NCBI GenBank assembly: GCA_031082125.1
Contig: JAVHLM010000016.1
Span: 97,931-161,930, forward strand
DNA: 64,000 nt
From: Candidatus Eremiobacterota bacterium
Lineage (GTDB): Bacteria > Vulcanimicrobiota > CADAWZ01 > Ess09-12
Direction of reading: 5' to 3'
Shown in pieces: positions 25,664 to 33,445 of this stretch (the first letter of the stretch is position 1; the number at the start of each line of letters is the position of its first letter). A program made the position numbers and the translations under genes. The notes beneath the pieces were generated by a model that was given only the letters and a program-made list of their open reading frames with translations, ran no database searches and had not been told where the DNA came from.

Positions 25664-25861
25664 ATGGTGACGGTAAACGGGCGGCCTGTGAACATTGAAG
25701 GGGAGCTTTCTGTCCAGCAGCTGCTGGCGGAATGCCGTTTTACCTATCCCATGATTATTGTAAGGATAAACGGGATCGTGATCCCGGAAGACCGCTACGC
25801 CACGACCCTGGTCAGCCAGGGCGATACCGTTGACGCCATCCACATGGTGGCAGGAGGATAG
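25664..25861 (+). CDS. ThiS/MoaD-like sulfur-carrier protein
   Basis: 65 residues, a ubiquitin-fold size. The pattern MVTVNGRPVNIEGELSVQQL, IIVRINGIVIPEDRY and the C-terminal VDAIHMVAGG fit ThiS/MoaD proteins, whose terminal Gly-Gly is adenylated and thiocarboxylated. Directly after an AOR gene (13-base gap), it most likely supplies sulfur for the tungstopterin cofactor, although the sequence is closer in style to ThiS. No adenylating enzyme (MoeB/ThiF) is nearby. Confidence 0.9.
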   Translation: MVTVNGRPVNIEGELSVQQLLAECRFTYPMIIVRINGIVIPEDRYATTLVSQGDTVDAIHMVAGG

Positions 25862-25862
25862 C

Positions 25863-27002
25863 ATGATGAGATGGTCATTGGGGCTTGTTTTACTGACAGG
25901 AGTCATTTTATGCCTTTCGGGATGCTTTCCCTCGGCGGTGAGCGTGGGGCCCGACGGGAGGATTGCCCTCCCCCGCGGAGAGGGGATCTTTCTCATGGAC
26001 TGCGAGAAGGGGAAGGCCCTCCAGATTTATGACTCCTCGGAAGGAGGCCCTCCCTCCTGGGTACAGTGGTCTCCAAAGGGAGACAGGCTTCTCTACGTGG
26101 TGAGCAACGAGATCTTTCTCATCGCTCCTGACGGAAAGGGGATAAAGAGCCTTTACAAGGCCCCGAACACCATGGGGTACTGCACATGGTCCCCCGACGG
26201 GAGCTCCATCTCGGTCTCCGAGCTTGTTACCTCCCTGAACCTCAATATTGACGAGAAGGAGCCCAAGAAGGAGGCTGAGAAGGAGGGCGGCGAGACCATC
26301 CCGCGCCTCACCGTCATCGATGCCCGTACAGGTGAAAAAAAGCTGGAAAAGGATAACATGGCGCTCATTCACCATTTCATGCCCGACGGGAAATCCCTCG
26401 TCGCTTTCAACCTCCAGGAAAAAGAGAAGGATACGGGGGCGTACCGCGGTGAGCTTGTGAAAATAGCCATTCCCGGCGGCGACGTGACATCCCTGGCGAA
26501 AGCCGTCAACATGGAGTGGCTTGACGTGGCACCTTCAGGCGAGGCCGTGTACCTGGTGGCAAGAGCCCCCTCCCGGGATGCCCCGCCCGGAAAGGAAAGC
26601 TCCTCGCAGAGCCTTTACCGTTATGATTTCACCTCCAAGGGCTTCACCTCCCTTTTCAGCAATGCCTCGGGCTTTGTGGCGGTGAGCCCCGATTCTTCCA
26701 GGCTCATCGCGGTGCGCAAGGCTGACGGAGGCGCCGAGCTCGTCGTGATGGATCCCAAAGGGGGCGATGAAAAGGTGGTGGCGGGGAAAGTGGCCACTTC
26801 GGCTCCCGATATGGGAGGGGGGCAGATTATCCCCTCGTGGTTAAGCAATGATGAGATCCTTTACTGGCGGTATGTGACAGTTCTCGCCCCTGACGGGAAG
26901 GCCCTGATGCCTTTCATAGTCAAGGCCGATGCCTCGAAAACCACAAGAGCCCTGGAACTTATAGAGCGCATGGTCACCACGGCTGCGAAGGTGAAGAAGT
27001 AA
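25863..27002 (+). CDS. Lipoprotein with TolB/WD40-like beta-propeller
   Basis: 379 residues from ATG 25863. The signal ends in LCLSGC, a good lipobox with Cys20. Repeating blades follow: PPSWVQWSPKGDRLLYVVS, GYCTWSPDGSSISVSE, GFVAVSPDSSRLIAVRK, typical of PD40/TolB repeats. Probably anchored in the envelope. It begins one base after the ThiS-like stop, so it is in the AOR operon, though a functional tie is unclear. Its 3' end overlaps the convergent histidine kinase by 29 bases. Confidence 0.82.
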   Translation: MMRWSLGLVLLTGVILCLSGCFPSAVSVGPDGRIALPRGEGIFLMDCEKGKALQIYDSSEGGPPSWVQWSPKGDRLLYVVSNEIFLIAPDGKGIKSLYKAPNTMGYCTWSPDGSSISVSELVTSLNLNIDEKEPKKEAEKEGGETIPRLTVIDARTGEKKLEKDNMALIHHFMPDGKSLVAFNLQEKEKDTGAYRGELVKIAIPGGDVTSLAKAVNMEWLDVAPSGEAVYLVARAPSRDAPPGKESSSQSLYRYDFTSKGFTSLFSNASGFVAVSPDSSRLIAVRKADGGAELVVMDPKGGDEKVVAGKVATSAPDMGGGQIIPSWLSNDEILYWRYVTVLAPDGKALMPFIVKADASKTTRALELIERMVTTAAKVKK

Positions 27003-28197
27003 CGGCGGGAAAACCGATAAGGAAAGCCGTGCCTTTTCCCGGTGTGCTTCTCGCCTCTATGGTGCCGCCGTGCTCCTCTATAATTTTTTTCGATATGGTG
27101 AGGCCCAGGCCCGTGCCTTTTTTCTTGCCTATTGACACGAAGGGGAGAAAGATTCTCTCTCTTTGTCCTTCTGCGATGCCGACGCCCGTATCGCTTACTT
27201 CTATTGAGATCATGGAGTCATTGAGGGCCGTGCTTACCGTGAGGGTCCCTCCGTCGGGCATGGCGTCCCAGGCATTGAGGAGGAGGTTCTGCAGGACCCT
27301 CCCCATCTGCTCGTCGTCAAAGAAGGCCGGACCATCGTAGCCATATTCCGTGGTGATGGCGACTGTGCTCCTTGCGCAGAGATCCCTCACATGCTCAAGC
27401 TCCCTCTCTATGAACTCCCTGAGAGGGTGGCGGGCTTTTCTGAGGGCGAGGGGGGTGCCTTTCACGTACTCGAGAAGCTCTTCGCATATCCTGACGATCC
27501 TGTTGATGGAGTGCTTGATGGCCTCGATGCCGAAGCGCTGCGCCTCGGGCGAGAGCATCTCCAGGTTCTCTGAATAGACCTTGAGGGGCGTAACGGAGCC
27601 CTTAATGTCGTGTATTATCTTACTGGCGAGGCATCCCACGGCGGCGAGGCGCTCCTGCCTCATAAGCTCCTCCTGGGTCTCCTTCAGCTCCTCGTAAGAG
27701 CGCAGGATCTGCTCGTTTTTCTTTTCCAGCATCCTGAGCCTGAAATAATCGGAGTCATTGTGGCGGCCGCTGAAGCACCCGAGAAGCTTCACGCCTGTCG
27801 AGGGCTTTTCCGCTATGAGACCCTCGAGGTCCCCGTGATGGATCTCCAGGGCGGTAAGATCTGCGAGGGCCTGGGCAGATGTGAACCTTTTTGCCTGGCC
27901 CGATGCCATCACTTCACCTACGAACTCGCCGGGGCCATGGAGCGAGAGGACCTCGTCGGGGAAGCCTTTTGCCTTTTTTATTATCTGTAAAGTACCGCTG
28001 GTGATATAGTACAAGGCAGAGGCATCATCACCCTCTGAGAAGAGGTAATTGCCGGCAGTGCAGTGCTTTTCTTGTGCGAGGGAGGCAAGCACCTCTCTCT
28101 CGTCGGCATCAAGCAGGTCTGGTGAAGATGGTGCTGCGGTGCTTTCATTCATTGTTTTCTCTGTCACAGTCCAATCGTTATCTCTTTTCGAGGGCAA
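26974..28197 (-). CDS. Soluble histidine kinase with cyclic-nucleotide-binding domain
   Basis: 407 residues from TTG 28197 (AAAGGAG 10 bases upstream); ATG 28152 is the alternative. Residues about 30-145 form a cNMP-binding fold (NYLFSEGDDASALYYITSG, LHGPGEFVGEVMA). A coiled coil (about 155-183) leads to the dimerisation helix with phospho-acceptor His196 in IIHDIKGSVTPL. The ATPase part has LQNLLLNAWDAMPDGG, DTGVGIAEG, KKKGTGLGLTISK. No membrane helix, so it probably senses a cytoplasmic ligand. No cognate regulator is adjacent. Confidence 0.9.
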   Translation of the reverse strand: MPSKRDNDWTVTEKTMNESTAAPSSPDLLDADEREVLASLAQEKHCTAGNYLFSEGDDASALYYITSGTLQIIKKAKGFPDEVLSLHGPGEFVGEVMASGQAKRFTSAQALADLTALEIHHGDLEGLIAEKPSTGVKLLGCFSGRHNDSDYFRLRMLEKKNEQILRSYEELKETQEELMRQERLAAVGCLASKIIHDIKGSVTPLKVYSENLEMLSPEAQRFGIEAIKHSINRIVRICEELLEYVKGTPLALRKARHPLREFIERELEHVRDLCARSTVAITTEYGYDGPAFFDDEQMGRVLQNLLLNAWDAMPDGGTLTVSTALNDSMISIEVSDTGVGIAEGQRERIFLPFVSIGKKKGTGLGLTISKKIIEEHGGTIEARSTPGKGTAFLIGFPAVTSSPSQPW

Positions 28198-28239
28198 GAG
28201 CAGGGAACTCCTTTAATGGGTAAATTGTTCTCAAGTGTT

Positions 28240-28307
28240 GCCAAAAGACTAAATAAAGGCAAAAAATACTCACAAAAAAATATGCCGTACTTCTTTTGGC
28301 CTATTTT
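28240..28307 (+). other. AT-rich spacer with a 9-bp inverted repeat
   Basis: The divergent spacer (28198-28448) is AT-rich. GCCAAAAGA (28240-28248) is inverted at TCTTTTGGC (28292-28300), followed by a T-run. The 43-base loop makes a terminator doubtful; an operator or nothing functional are equally possible. I found no convincing -35/-10 pair for the pilin operon. Confidence 0.25.
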
Positions 28308-28448
28308 TTTACTTCCTTTGATATTCGAGTAATAGTTCCCCGGAACGATAGATGAGATCCCTCTTCAGCGTTATAGTATAGATGAGAGGCTTTATTGGCG
28401 CGGCGGATGAGAATCAGACGATGATCTTTCCTGGAAGGAGTAACGCAA

Positions 28449-28835
28449 ATGCGCATGCGTACGCTGAAAAATAAAGGAGGCTTCAGCCTCGCCGAAGTGC
28501 TCATCGCCTTTACCATCCTCACGATAGGAATCCTGGCCATCGTGGGGATTTTTCCTTTTATGCTGAGGCTTTCCCTGGCAGGCTGGAACCTTCATAAAGG
28601 CTCCACGCTTGCCCAGGAAAAGCTGAACCAGGTGATAGCTGAGAAGGCCGCCCTCTCAGAGACCCTATACACCGTGGATTATCCTTCAGACCTCCCCGGT
28701 TCGGGCGGATACCGTCGCTTCATTGGAGTCCCCACTGACAACAGCATGCTCCAGCTCATTTTTGTTGAGGTGCGGTGGATCGAGAAAGGGAGCGTGAGAG
28801 AAGTGCAGCTTGCAGGATCGCATTATATTGAATAG
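28449..28835 (+). CDS. Minor pseudopilin, PilV-like
   Basis: 128 residues. A type III (prepilin) leader: NKGGFSLAEVLIAFTILTIG, cleaved between Gly and Phe by prepilin peptidase, with Glu at position 5 of the mature form. The hydrophobic helix pattern matches PilV/GspI proteins. First gene of a five-gene operon with PilW-like, PilX-like, a single-helix protein and a GspH/FimT-like protein. These minor pilins prime pilus or pseudopilus assembly at the inner membrane. No assembly ATPase, platform or secretin gene is in the window. Confidence 0.87.
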   Translation: MRMRTLKNKGGFSLAEVLIAFTILTIGILAIVGIFPFMLRLSLAGWNLHKGSTLAQEKLNQVIAEKAALSETLYTVDYPSDLPGSGGYRRFIGVPTDNSMLQLIFVEVRWIEKGSVREVQLAGSHYIE

Positions 28836-28843
28836 GAGATGGC

Positions 28844-29476
28844 ATGATAAGAGCGAGAAGGCATTCCAGTGGCTTTACCCTCTCCGAGATAATGGTGGCT
28901 GTTGTGCTCTTTGCGCTCTTTGCAACAACACTGCTGGCGATTCTCACCATGGCCCTCCGCTCCATGACAAGAAGTGACAGGCTTGTGAATGCCCAGAGAA
29001 ATGTCATGGCCATCAATGAAGTGATTTCCACGGAGCTCAGGACCGCGGTAGTGAACGAATCTTCTACGGGGTACCGGTCTCTTTCACCCGTTCCGCCTTC
29101 CACGGCGGTGCTTGCTCCCTCTTCTGTGGGGGGCACGTCGGCACAGCTGACCTTCAATGTGCCACGGAGGGGAGTGTATGACCCCTGCGCGGCTTCATTC
29201 AACCCTGCGGATCCCGCCAATTACCAGGTGGTGCGCTATTACGTGTCGGTGAGCGGCAGGGAGATGCACCGGGAGGTGAAGCTCTACACCACCTCGGGAG
29301 CTCTCATATCCACCGTTGATGCGACGGTGGCAGAAACCGAAGATGGATTATTCACCTTTTCAGCGACCCTCACGGGCTCTGACCTTGTCACTCTTACCCT
29401 GACCTGTACCGAGGGCACCGGCCCGGGCTCAGAGGTATTTTCCATAAGAAACGTGGTGTGTATCCCTTCAAGCTGA
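28844..29476 (+). CDS. Minor pseudopilin, PilW-like
   Basis: 210 residues. Prepilin leader HSSGFTLSEIMVAVVLFALF with the Gly-Phe cut site and Glu5, then a long helix (LRSMTRSDRLVNAQRNV) and a beta-rich C-terminal domain, as in PilW/GspJ proteins. It starts 8 bases after the PilV-like gene. Role as a minor component of a type IV pilus or type II-like system is known for the family; the exact system is not identifiable. Confidence 0.85.
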   Translation: MIRARRHSSGFTLSEIMVAVVLFALFATTLLAILTMALRSMTRSDRLVNAQRNVMAINEVISTELRTAVVNESSTGYRSLSPVPPSTAVLAPSSVGGTSAQLTFNVPRRGVYDPCAASFNPADPANYQVVRYYVSVSGREMHREVKLYTTSGALISTVDATVAETEDGLFTFSATLTGSDLVTLTLTCTEGTGPGSEVFSIRNVVCIPSS

Positions 29477-29496
29477 GAGGAAAGGGGGGGAGTCTC

Positions 29497-30924
29497 ATGC
29501 ATTATACAGATATTACTGCTTTGCCGCGGACAGCGACCAGTGAGAAGGGGAGTGCCCTTGCCCTGACTCTTGTGGTCATGGCTCTTATTGCCGTTATTGC
29601 CTTTGGGATTCTCGCCGTCATCACCTCACAGTCCCGCACTGCCTCTTCCCTGGTAAGTGCCGCGAAAGCATATTACATGGCCAGGATCGGCATAGACAGG
29701 AGTCTGGCGGAGCTGAGGGGAAATGCGTTCTGGGCAGGCGTGGGAAGTGAGGCCTCGCCTGTCAGTGTTTCAATGCGGGGCATATCGGGGACCTACCATG
29801 TGACAGTCCTCGCCAAGGTCACGAATCCCACATCCTGCATAAAATACTGGTATGCGACCTCCGTGGGAAGATCTGACGGGGCAAAGCGCCTGCTCACCGC
29901 ATGGGTTTCCACGGAATCCTTTGCCAAGTTCGCTTATTTCACCGATTATGAATACGGCTACTGGGCCACGGGGAACACTTTCGACGGGCCCGTGCACACA
30001 AACGGCATCTTCACCATGAGCGGCCATCCCCAGTATGCTTATGCAGTCACCTGCGCAAATGTCAATACCTATTCAGGCGGCAGGAATGCCGATGAGGGGT
30101 GGGCGCTCAGCAGGGCTCTGGGCAGCTATAAGTTCAAGAAACAGTATGCCGGCAGTTTTTTTGACCTCTCCGATCCCAGCCTTTCCCACTTTTACTGCCC
30201 CATGAACTCCACGTCAAGCACCTGGAGCACCTGGACCGACGGCCCGGCGGCAATGGCCGGCTCGACGGATTTCTCCTTTTCGTGCGCCCAGCCCGAGATC
30301 AAGCTCCCCCTCAGTACCGCGGGGATCAAGAACGCTGCCGACATAAGCATAAATCCGGCAGGGCCTGCAAGCAATACCTACTATATGAAGACCTATATGG
30401 ATGGCGATATCTGCAGGTATCAGGTAAGAAAAAACGCAGGATCAGGTGCCCTTCTCACGCCTGAGCCGGACCCCGAGCTGCCTGCCGATGCGACGGTCCA
30501 CGTGAACGGGAAGCTTTATCTCGAGCAGAGCACCATCAAGGGAAAGATGACCGTTGCGTCAGCCGGTGACATGTATATTCTGGGTGATATCACCTATAGC
30601 AATGGAAGCAGTGACATGCTGGGCCTTGTGTCTGAAAAAAATGTGTATGTGGATCATCCTTCCGGCGATATAGAGATCTATGGCAGCATTCTTGCAATTT
30701 CCGGCGCCTTCAAGGCGAAGGACTTAAGTGCCCATCCAAAGGTGAACATGACTCTTCATGGAGGGTGCATCGCAAAATCGGCAGGCATTTTTGCCAATCC
30801 CTCCAATGGCTATATCGAGCATTATATCTTTGATACGAGGTTCCTCAGCCAGTCTCCAAGGAATTTTCCCGTGACGGGAAAGATGAAGATCTTTGGCATT
30901 GATGATAATGCTTCATTGAAATAG
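29497..30924 (+). CDS. PilX-like pseudopilin with large C-terminal domain
   Basis: 475 residues from ATG 29497, preceded by GGGGGGAG. The N-terminus EKGSALALTLVVMALIAVIA resembles PilX/GspK-type leaders, which lack the usual GFTL sequence. The mature part is unusually large and beta-rich: LYLEQSTIKGKMTVASAGDM, MYILGDITYSNGSSD and VYVDHPSGDIEIYGSILAI look like a right-handed parallel beta-helix, similar to DUF4900-type pilus proteins. A tip or surface-exposed role is likely. Confidence 0.82.
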   Translation: MHYTDITALPRTATSEKGSALALTLVVMALIAVIAFGILAVITSQSRTASSLVSAAKAYYMARIGIDRSLAELRGNAFWAGVGSEASPVSVSMRGISGTYHVTVLAKVTNPTSCIKYWYATSVGRSDGAKRLLTAWVSTESFAKFAYFTDYEYGYWATGNTFDGPVHTNGIFTMSGHPQYAYAVTCANVNTYSGGRNADEGWALSRALGSYKFKKQYAGSFFDLSDPSLSHFYCPMNSTSSTWSTWTDGPAAMAGSTDFSFSCAQPEIKLPLSTAGIKNAADISINPAGPASNTYYMKTYMDGDICRYQVRKNAGSGALLTPEPDPELPADATVHVNGKLYLEQSTIKGKMTVASAGDMYILGDITYSNGSSDMLGLVSEKNVYVDHPSGDIEIYGSILAISGAFKAKDLSAHPKVNMTLHGGCIAKSAGIFANPSNGYIEHYIFDTRFLSQSPRNFPVTGKMKIFGIDDNASLK

Positions 30925-30938
30925 AAAGAGGTCCCGCC

Positions 30939-31526
30939 ATGGATGAATATGATGGAAAACACCCTGCAAAGGCTGGTGCTCCCCTCAGTGACCTGGTGTG
31001 TGAGGCAGAGGCATATGTTGCCACAGCCGGCAAGCAGAGGGAGGCATTATCAGAGAGCGGAGCAAATAAGCCTTCAGGCGACGATCCTCGCCAGCTCCTT
31101 GTTTTCGCAGGAGCGGCAGTATTTCTTGTGCTCTTCTATCTCTGCAGCCTCTGGTTTAATGCCTCGCTCGGCTTGAAAGAGGGGCAAAGAGGGGGATCCC
31201 TTCCCTCCATGACGGGAAAAGAGGGAGAAGGGCCGCCTGCAGAGAGCGCCGGCAGGGCCCTCCCTTCAATGCCCGGCATGGAAATCCCCCTGCAGCCTCA
31301 TGTGAATACTGTCGTATATGACAGTGAGCCTTTACCTCGGGAGCCCTCACCTGTGCCATCTCCTGAGCCCAGGAAGGTGGACAGGTCGCGTGTCCCGGCA
31401 GATTATCACCTTGTCCGGGAAGATACAGACGGCATGCAGATCTACGTAGACCCCAATGCCGAGGCCTACGTCATCTTTCCCGGTGATCAAAAGCCGGAAA
31501 AAGCAGTGATCCGCCATGGGCCATGA
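30939..31526 (+). CDS. Single-helix membrane protein of the pilin operon
   Basis: 195 residues. One transmembrane helix at about residues 49-68 (LLVFAGAAVFLVLFYLCSLW) with a charged, probably cytoplasmic N-terminus. The rest is Pro/Ser-rich (REPSPVPSPEPRK) and ends with a small folded tail, YHLVREDTDGMQIYVDPNAE. No domain recognised. It lies between the PilX-like and GspH-like genes, so a part in pilus assembly is inferred from position alone. Confidence 0.72.
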   Translation: MDEYDGKHPAKAGAPLSDLVCEAEAYVATAGKQREALSESGANKPSGDDPRQLLVFAGAAVFLVLFYLCSLWFNASLGLKEGQRGGSLPSMTGKEGEGPPAESAGRALPSMPGMEIPLQPHVNTVVYDSEPLPREPSPVPSPEPRKVDRSRVPADYHLVREDTDGMQIYVDPNAEAYVIFPGDQKPEKAVIRHGP

Positions 31527-31536
31527 TGAGGAAAAG

Positions 31537-32025
31537 ATGAAGAGAAAACGGGGCTTCAGCCTTGCCGAGCTGCTTGTAGTGATAGGCATAATCGGCATCA
31601 TTCTCGCCTTGGCCCTTTCATCATATCGCAGAAGCAGGCTCAATTATGAGCTGCGCCTTACGGCAAGGCAATGCGCTGCCGACATCGAGTATGCAAAAAG
31701 CATTGCCCTCAAAAATGCCAGCGATATCACCGTGGATCTCGCAAGGTGGCCTGCCCGTTATCAGGGAGGTTATACCATCAGGGACAGCAGCAACAGGGCC
31801 TACAAGGAGGTAGGGTATGGAGCGGGAATCTCGGTAACGTCATATTCATATACGCAGGCAGGTTATGGGCATACTGATTATATGACCTTCTATTCGAACT
31901 GCACCTCGGCCTGCGATTACACGGTTTCATTCAATAGCAGCGCCTCGCCGAAGATCTTTACCATCTCAGTAAAGGGGATCACGGGGAGGATTAGGCTCAC
32001 TGAGACAGACAGGCTTTCCCCTTGA
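31537..32025 (+). CDS. GspH/FimT-like pseudopilin
   Basis: 162 residues from ATG 31537 (GAGGAAAAG upstream); an in-frame ATG at 31516 would overlap the previous gene by 11 bases. The leader KRGFSLAELLVVIGIIGIIL has the Gly-Phe cut site and Glu5. A helix (ARQCAADIEYAKSIAL) and a small beta domain follow, as in GspH/FimT minor pilins. Last gene of the minor pilin operon. Confidence 0.87.
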   Translation: MKRKRGFSLAELLVVIGIIGIILALALSSYRRSRLNYELRLTARQCAADIEYAKSIALKNASDITVDLARWPARYQGGYTIRDSSNRAYKEVGYGAGISVTSYSYTQAGYGHTDYMTFYSNCTSACDYTVSFNSSASPKIFTISVKGITGRIRLTETDRLSP

Positions 32026-32037
32026 GATGAGTTCCTG

Positions 32038-32268
32038 TCAGAGCTCCTTGAGCTGCGTATCAGAGAAGGATATGAAATCAGCTGTCTGGGCGTCGTAGAA
32101 CATGTTGCATTTTTTCCCGCACCAGTTCTGGGCTTCGCAGCCTTCCCACTTGATGACCCTTGTCTTCTCCGCTTCTTCCACCACAAGCGCCGTCAGTTCC
32201 ACGAACTTCTCCGGGCCGGGGCAGTAGCGCCGTCGTGAAGTTCTCTTGCTTCGTGCTACTTCAGCCAT
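32038..32268 (-). CDS. Small Cys-containing hypothetical protein
   Basis: 76 residues. A basic N-terminus (RSKRTSRRRYCPG) is followed by Cys residues at GCEAQNWCGKKC, possibly a metal site (with the Cys in RRYCPG). No family recognised. It has GGGGGAAAG upstream of ATG 32268 and a promoter candidate at 32289-32318. It ends 12 bases from the convergent pilin operon. Confidence 0.6.
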   Translation of the reverse strand: MAEVARSKRTSRRRYCPGPEKFVELTALVVEEAEKTRVIKWEGCEAQNWCGKKCNMFYDAQTADFISFSDTQLKEL

Positions 32269-32288
32269 TTTCTTTCCCCCTGTGGTAA

Positions 32289-32318
32289 GGTATAGGTAGT
32301 AAGATAGTATTACGTCAA
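32289..32318 (-). promoter_or_regulatory. Promoter candidate for the gene starting at 32268
   Basis: On the minus strand TTGACG (32318-32313), an 18-base spacer and TATACC (32294-32289). The predicted leader is only about 14 bases. Confidence 0.45.
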
Positions 32319-32361
32319 ATTGTCACGTTTTACCTGCAACACAGGAGAGTCAGGCGGCTGT

Positions 32362-33180
32362 TCAGCGTATATTGATAATGGCGTTGATCCTGATCCCGCA
32401 GTTGAAATTGGAATAAGAGCCATAGGTGTTGTTCCAGAAGCCTCCCCCGGGGAACCCGCAGTAGTATGAGCCGTAAGAGGGAAGGATACTGCCAGAGAAG
32501 CCGGGAGGATTATGGTAAGGATACACGTGAGGCCCGAAGCCATAGGAAGTGCCGCAGTAAAAAGAGTTGTAAGGTGCCAGGATGCTGCCCGTGAAGCCGG
32601 GGGGAGTCCCGCAGTAATATTGATAACCGTAAGGTCCCCAGCCTCCCGGATTGCCACAGATGAAGGAATTATAAGGGGGAATATAAGTATTGGTCACGCC
32701 GTATCCGGAGACACCGCAGACTGGAGGATATGTCCCGTAACCGAGGCCTGAGGAGTACGGCGGGTACACCGGCGATGCATATGAGGGAGAGCCCCCGTTT
32801 CCGGTCACATAATTGACGGTATCTTTGCCGTCAGAGAGAAGGACCGTGACGGCGCCCGTTATGGAGCCTCCGAAGTTGGACCAGCAGGAGAAGCGGTAAT
32901 CGCCGGGGGGGAGAGAGATTGTCTGGCCCGGGGCGGGCTTTCCATCATAGTAAGTCTGGGACCCGGAGTCGCTGGTGATGCGGAGCCTCGTGACAAGAGA
33001 GCTCATGTCAAGCACCGTGAGGTAGCCGTAAGGGGAGGGAAAGCTTACCCTCGTGGTGTGGCCGCTCACTGAGGAATCGGCTTCAAGCGGGATTGTGGCG
33101 CCTCCGTAAGCGGCGCCATGAAGCACTCCCAGAGCTCCCGCCAGCAGCACAATGATGAAAAGTACTCTGCCAGACTTCAT
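32362..33180 (-). CDS. Secreted Tyr/Gly/Pro/Cys-rich repeat protein
   Basis: 272 residues. Signal peptide at 1-24 (FIIVLLAGALGVLHGAAYG). Residues about 25-130 form a beta-rich domain (TIPLEADSSVSGHTTRV, APGQTISLPPGDYRFSCW). From about 135 to the end the chain is low-complexity and rich in Tyr, Gly, Pro, Ser, with repeated units: PYNSFICG, PYNSFYCG, SYGSYYCG and PPGFTGSILA, PPGFSGSILP. Regular single Cys residues suggest inter-repeat or inter-chain disulfides. This is reminiscent of adhesive or coat proteins, but no family is recognised. Confidence 0.78.
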   Translation of the reverse strand: MKSGRVLFIIVLLAGALGVLHGAAYGGATIPLEADSSVSGHTTRVSFPSPYGYLTVLDMSSLVTRLRITSDSGSQTYYDGKPAPGQTISLPPGDYRFSCWSNFGGSITGAVTVLLSDGKDTVNYVTGNGGSPSYASPVYPPYSSGLGYGTYPPVCGVSGYGVTNTYIPPYNSFICGNPGGWGPYGYQYYCGTPPGFTGSILAPYNSFYCGTSYGFGPHVYPYHNPPGFSGSILPSYGSYYCGFPGGGFWNNTYGSYSNFNCGIRINAIINIR

Positions 33181-33197
33181 TGCTTTCTCCTCTCTCC

Positions 33198-33226
33198 ATT
33201 ATAGCAGGGATATCCCTTTTTGTTAA
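33198..33226 (-). promoter_or_regulatory. Strong sigma70-type promoter of the Tyr/Gly-rich protein gene
   Basis: On the minus strand TTAACA (33226-33221), a 17-base spacer and a perfect TATAAT (33203-33198). Transcription would start near 33191, leaving a leader of about 11 bases that is essentially just the AGGAGAAAG ribosome-binding site. Confidence 0.7.
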
Positions 33227-33265
33227 GAGGCCCCCGCTTTCCGGGAACTTTTGGGAGGGAGGCCT

Positions 33266-33294
33266 TTCACAAGGGGGCCCCGGTGTGCTATACT
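33266..33294 (+). promoter_or_regulatory. Extended -10 promoter of the hybrid kinase gene
   Basis: TTCACA (33266-33271), a 17-base spacer and TATACT (33289-33294), with TGC directly before the -10 box (extended -10). The leader to TTG 33446 would be about 145 bases. It lies back to back with the leftward promoter at 33198-33226. Confidence 0.65.
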
Positions 33295-33445
33295 TAAAAG
33301 TGAAAGGATATGGAGCCCTTATTGGTGAATACTATACCAGGTTCTTCATATGCTGACGCACACGGTAAATTGCATTATTCACCGTGATGTCGTCAGCTAT
33401 GCTCTTGGGTGAGACACTCAGAATGACCATCAGGAGGAAATACAC

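Noticed and set aside
28240..28307. Inverted repeat with T-run as an intrinsic terminator
   Set aside because: Only 9 bp with a 43-base loop; kept only as a low-confidence feature.
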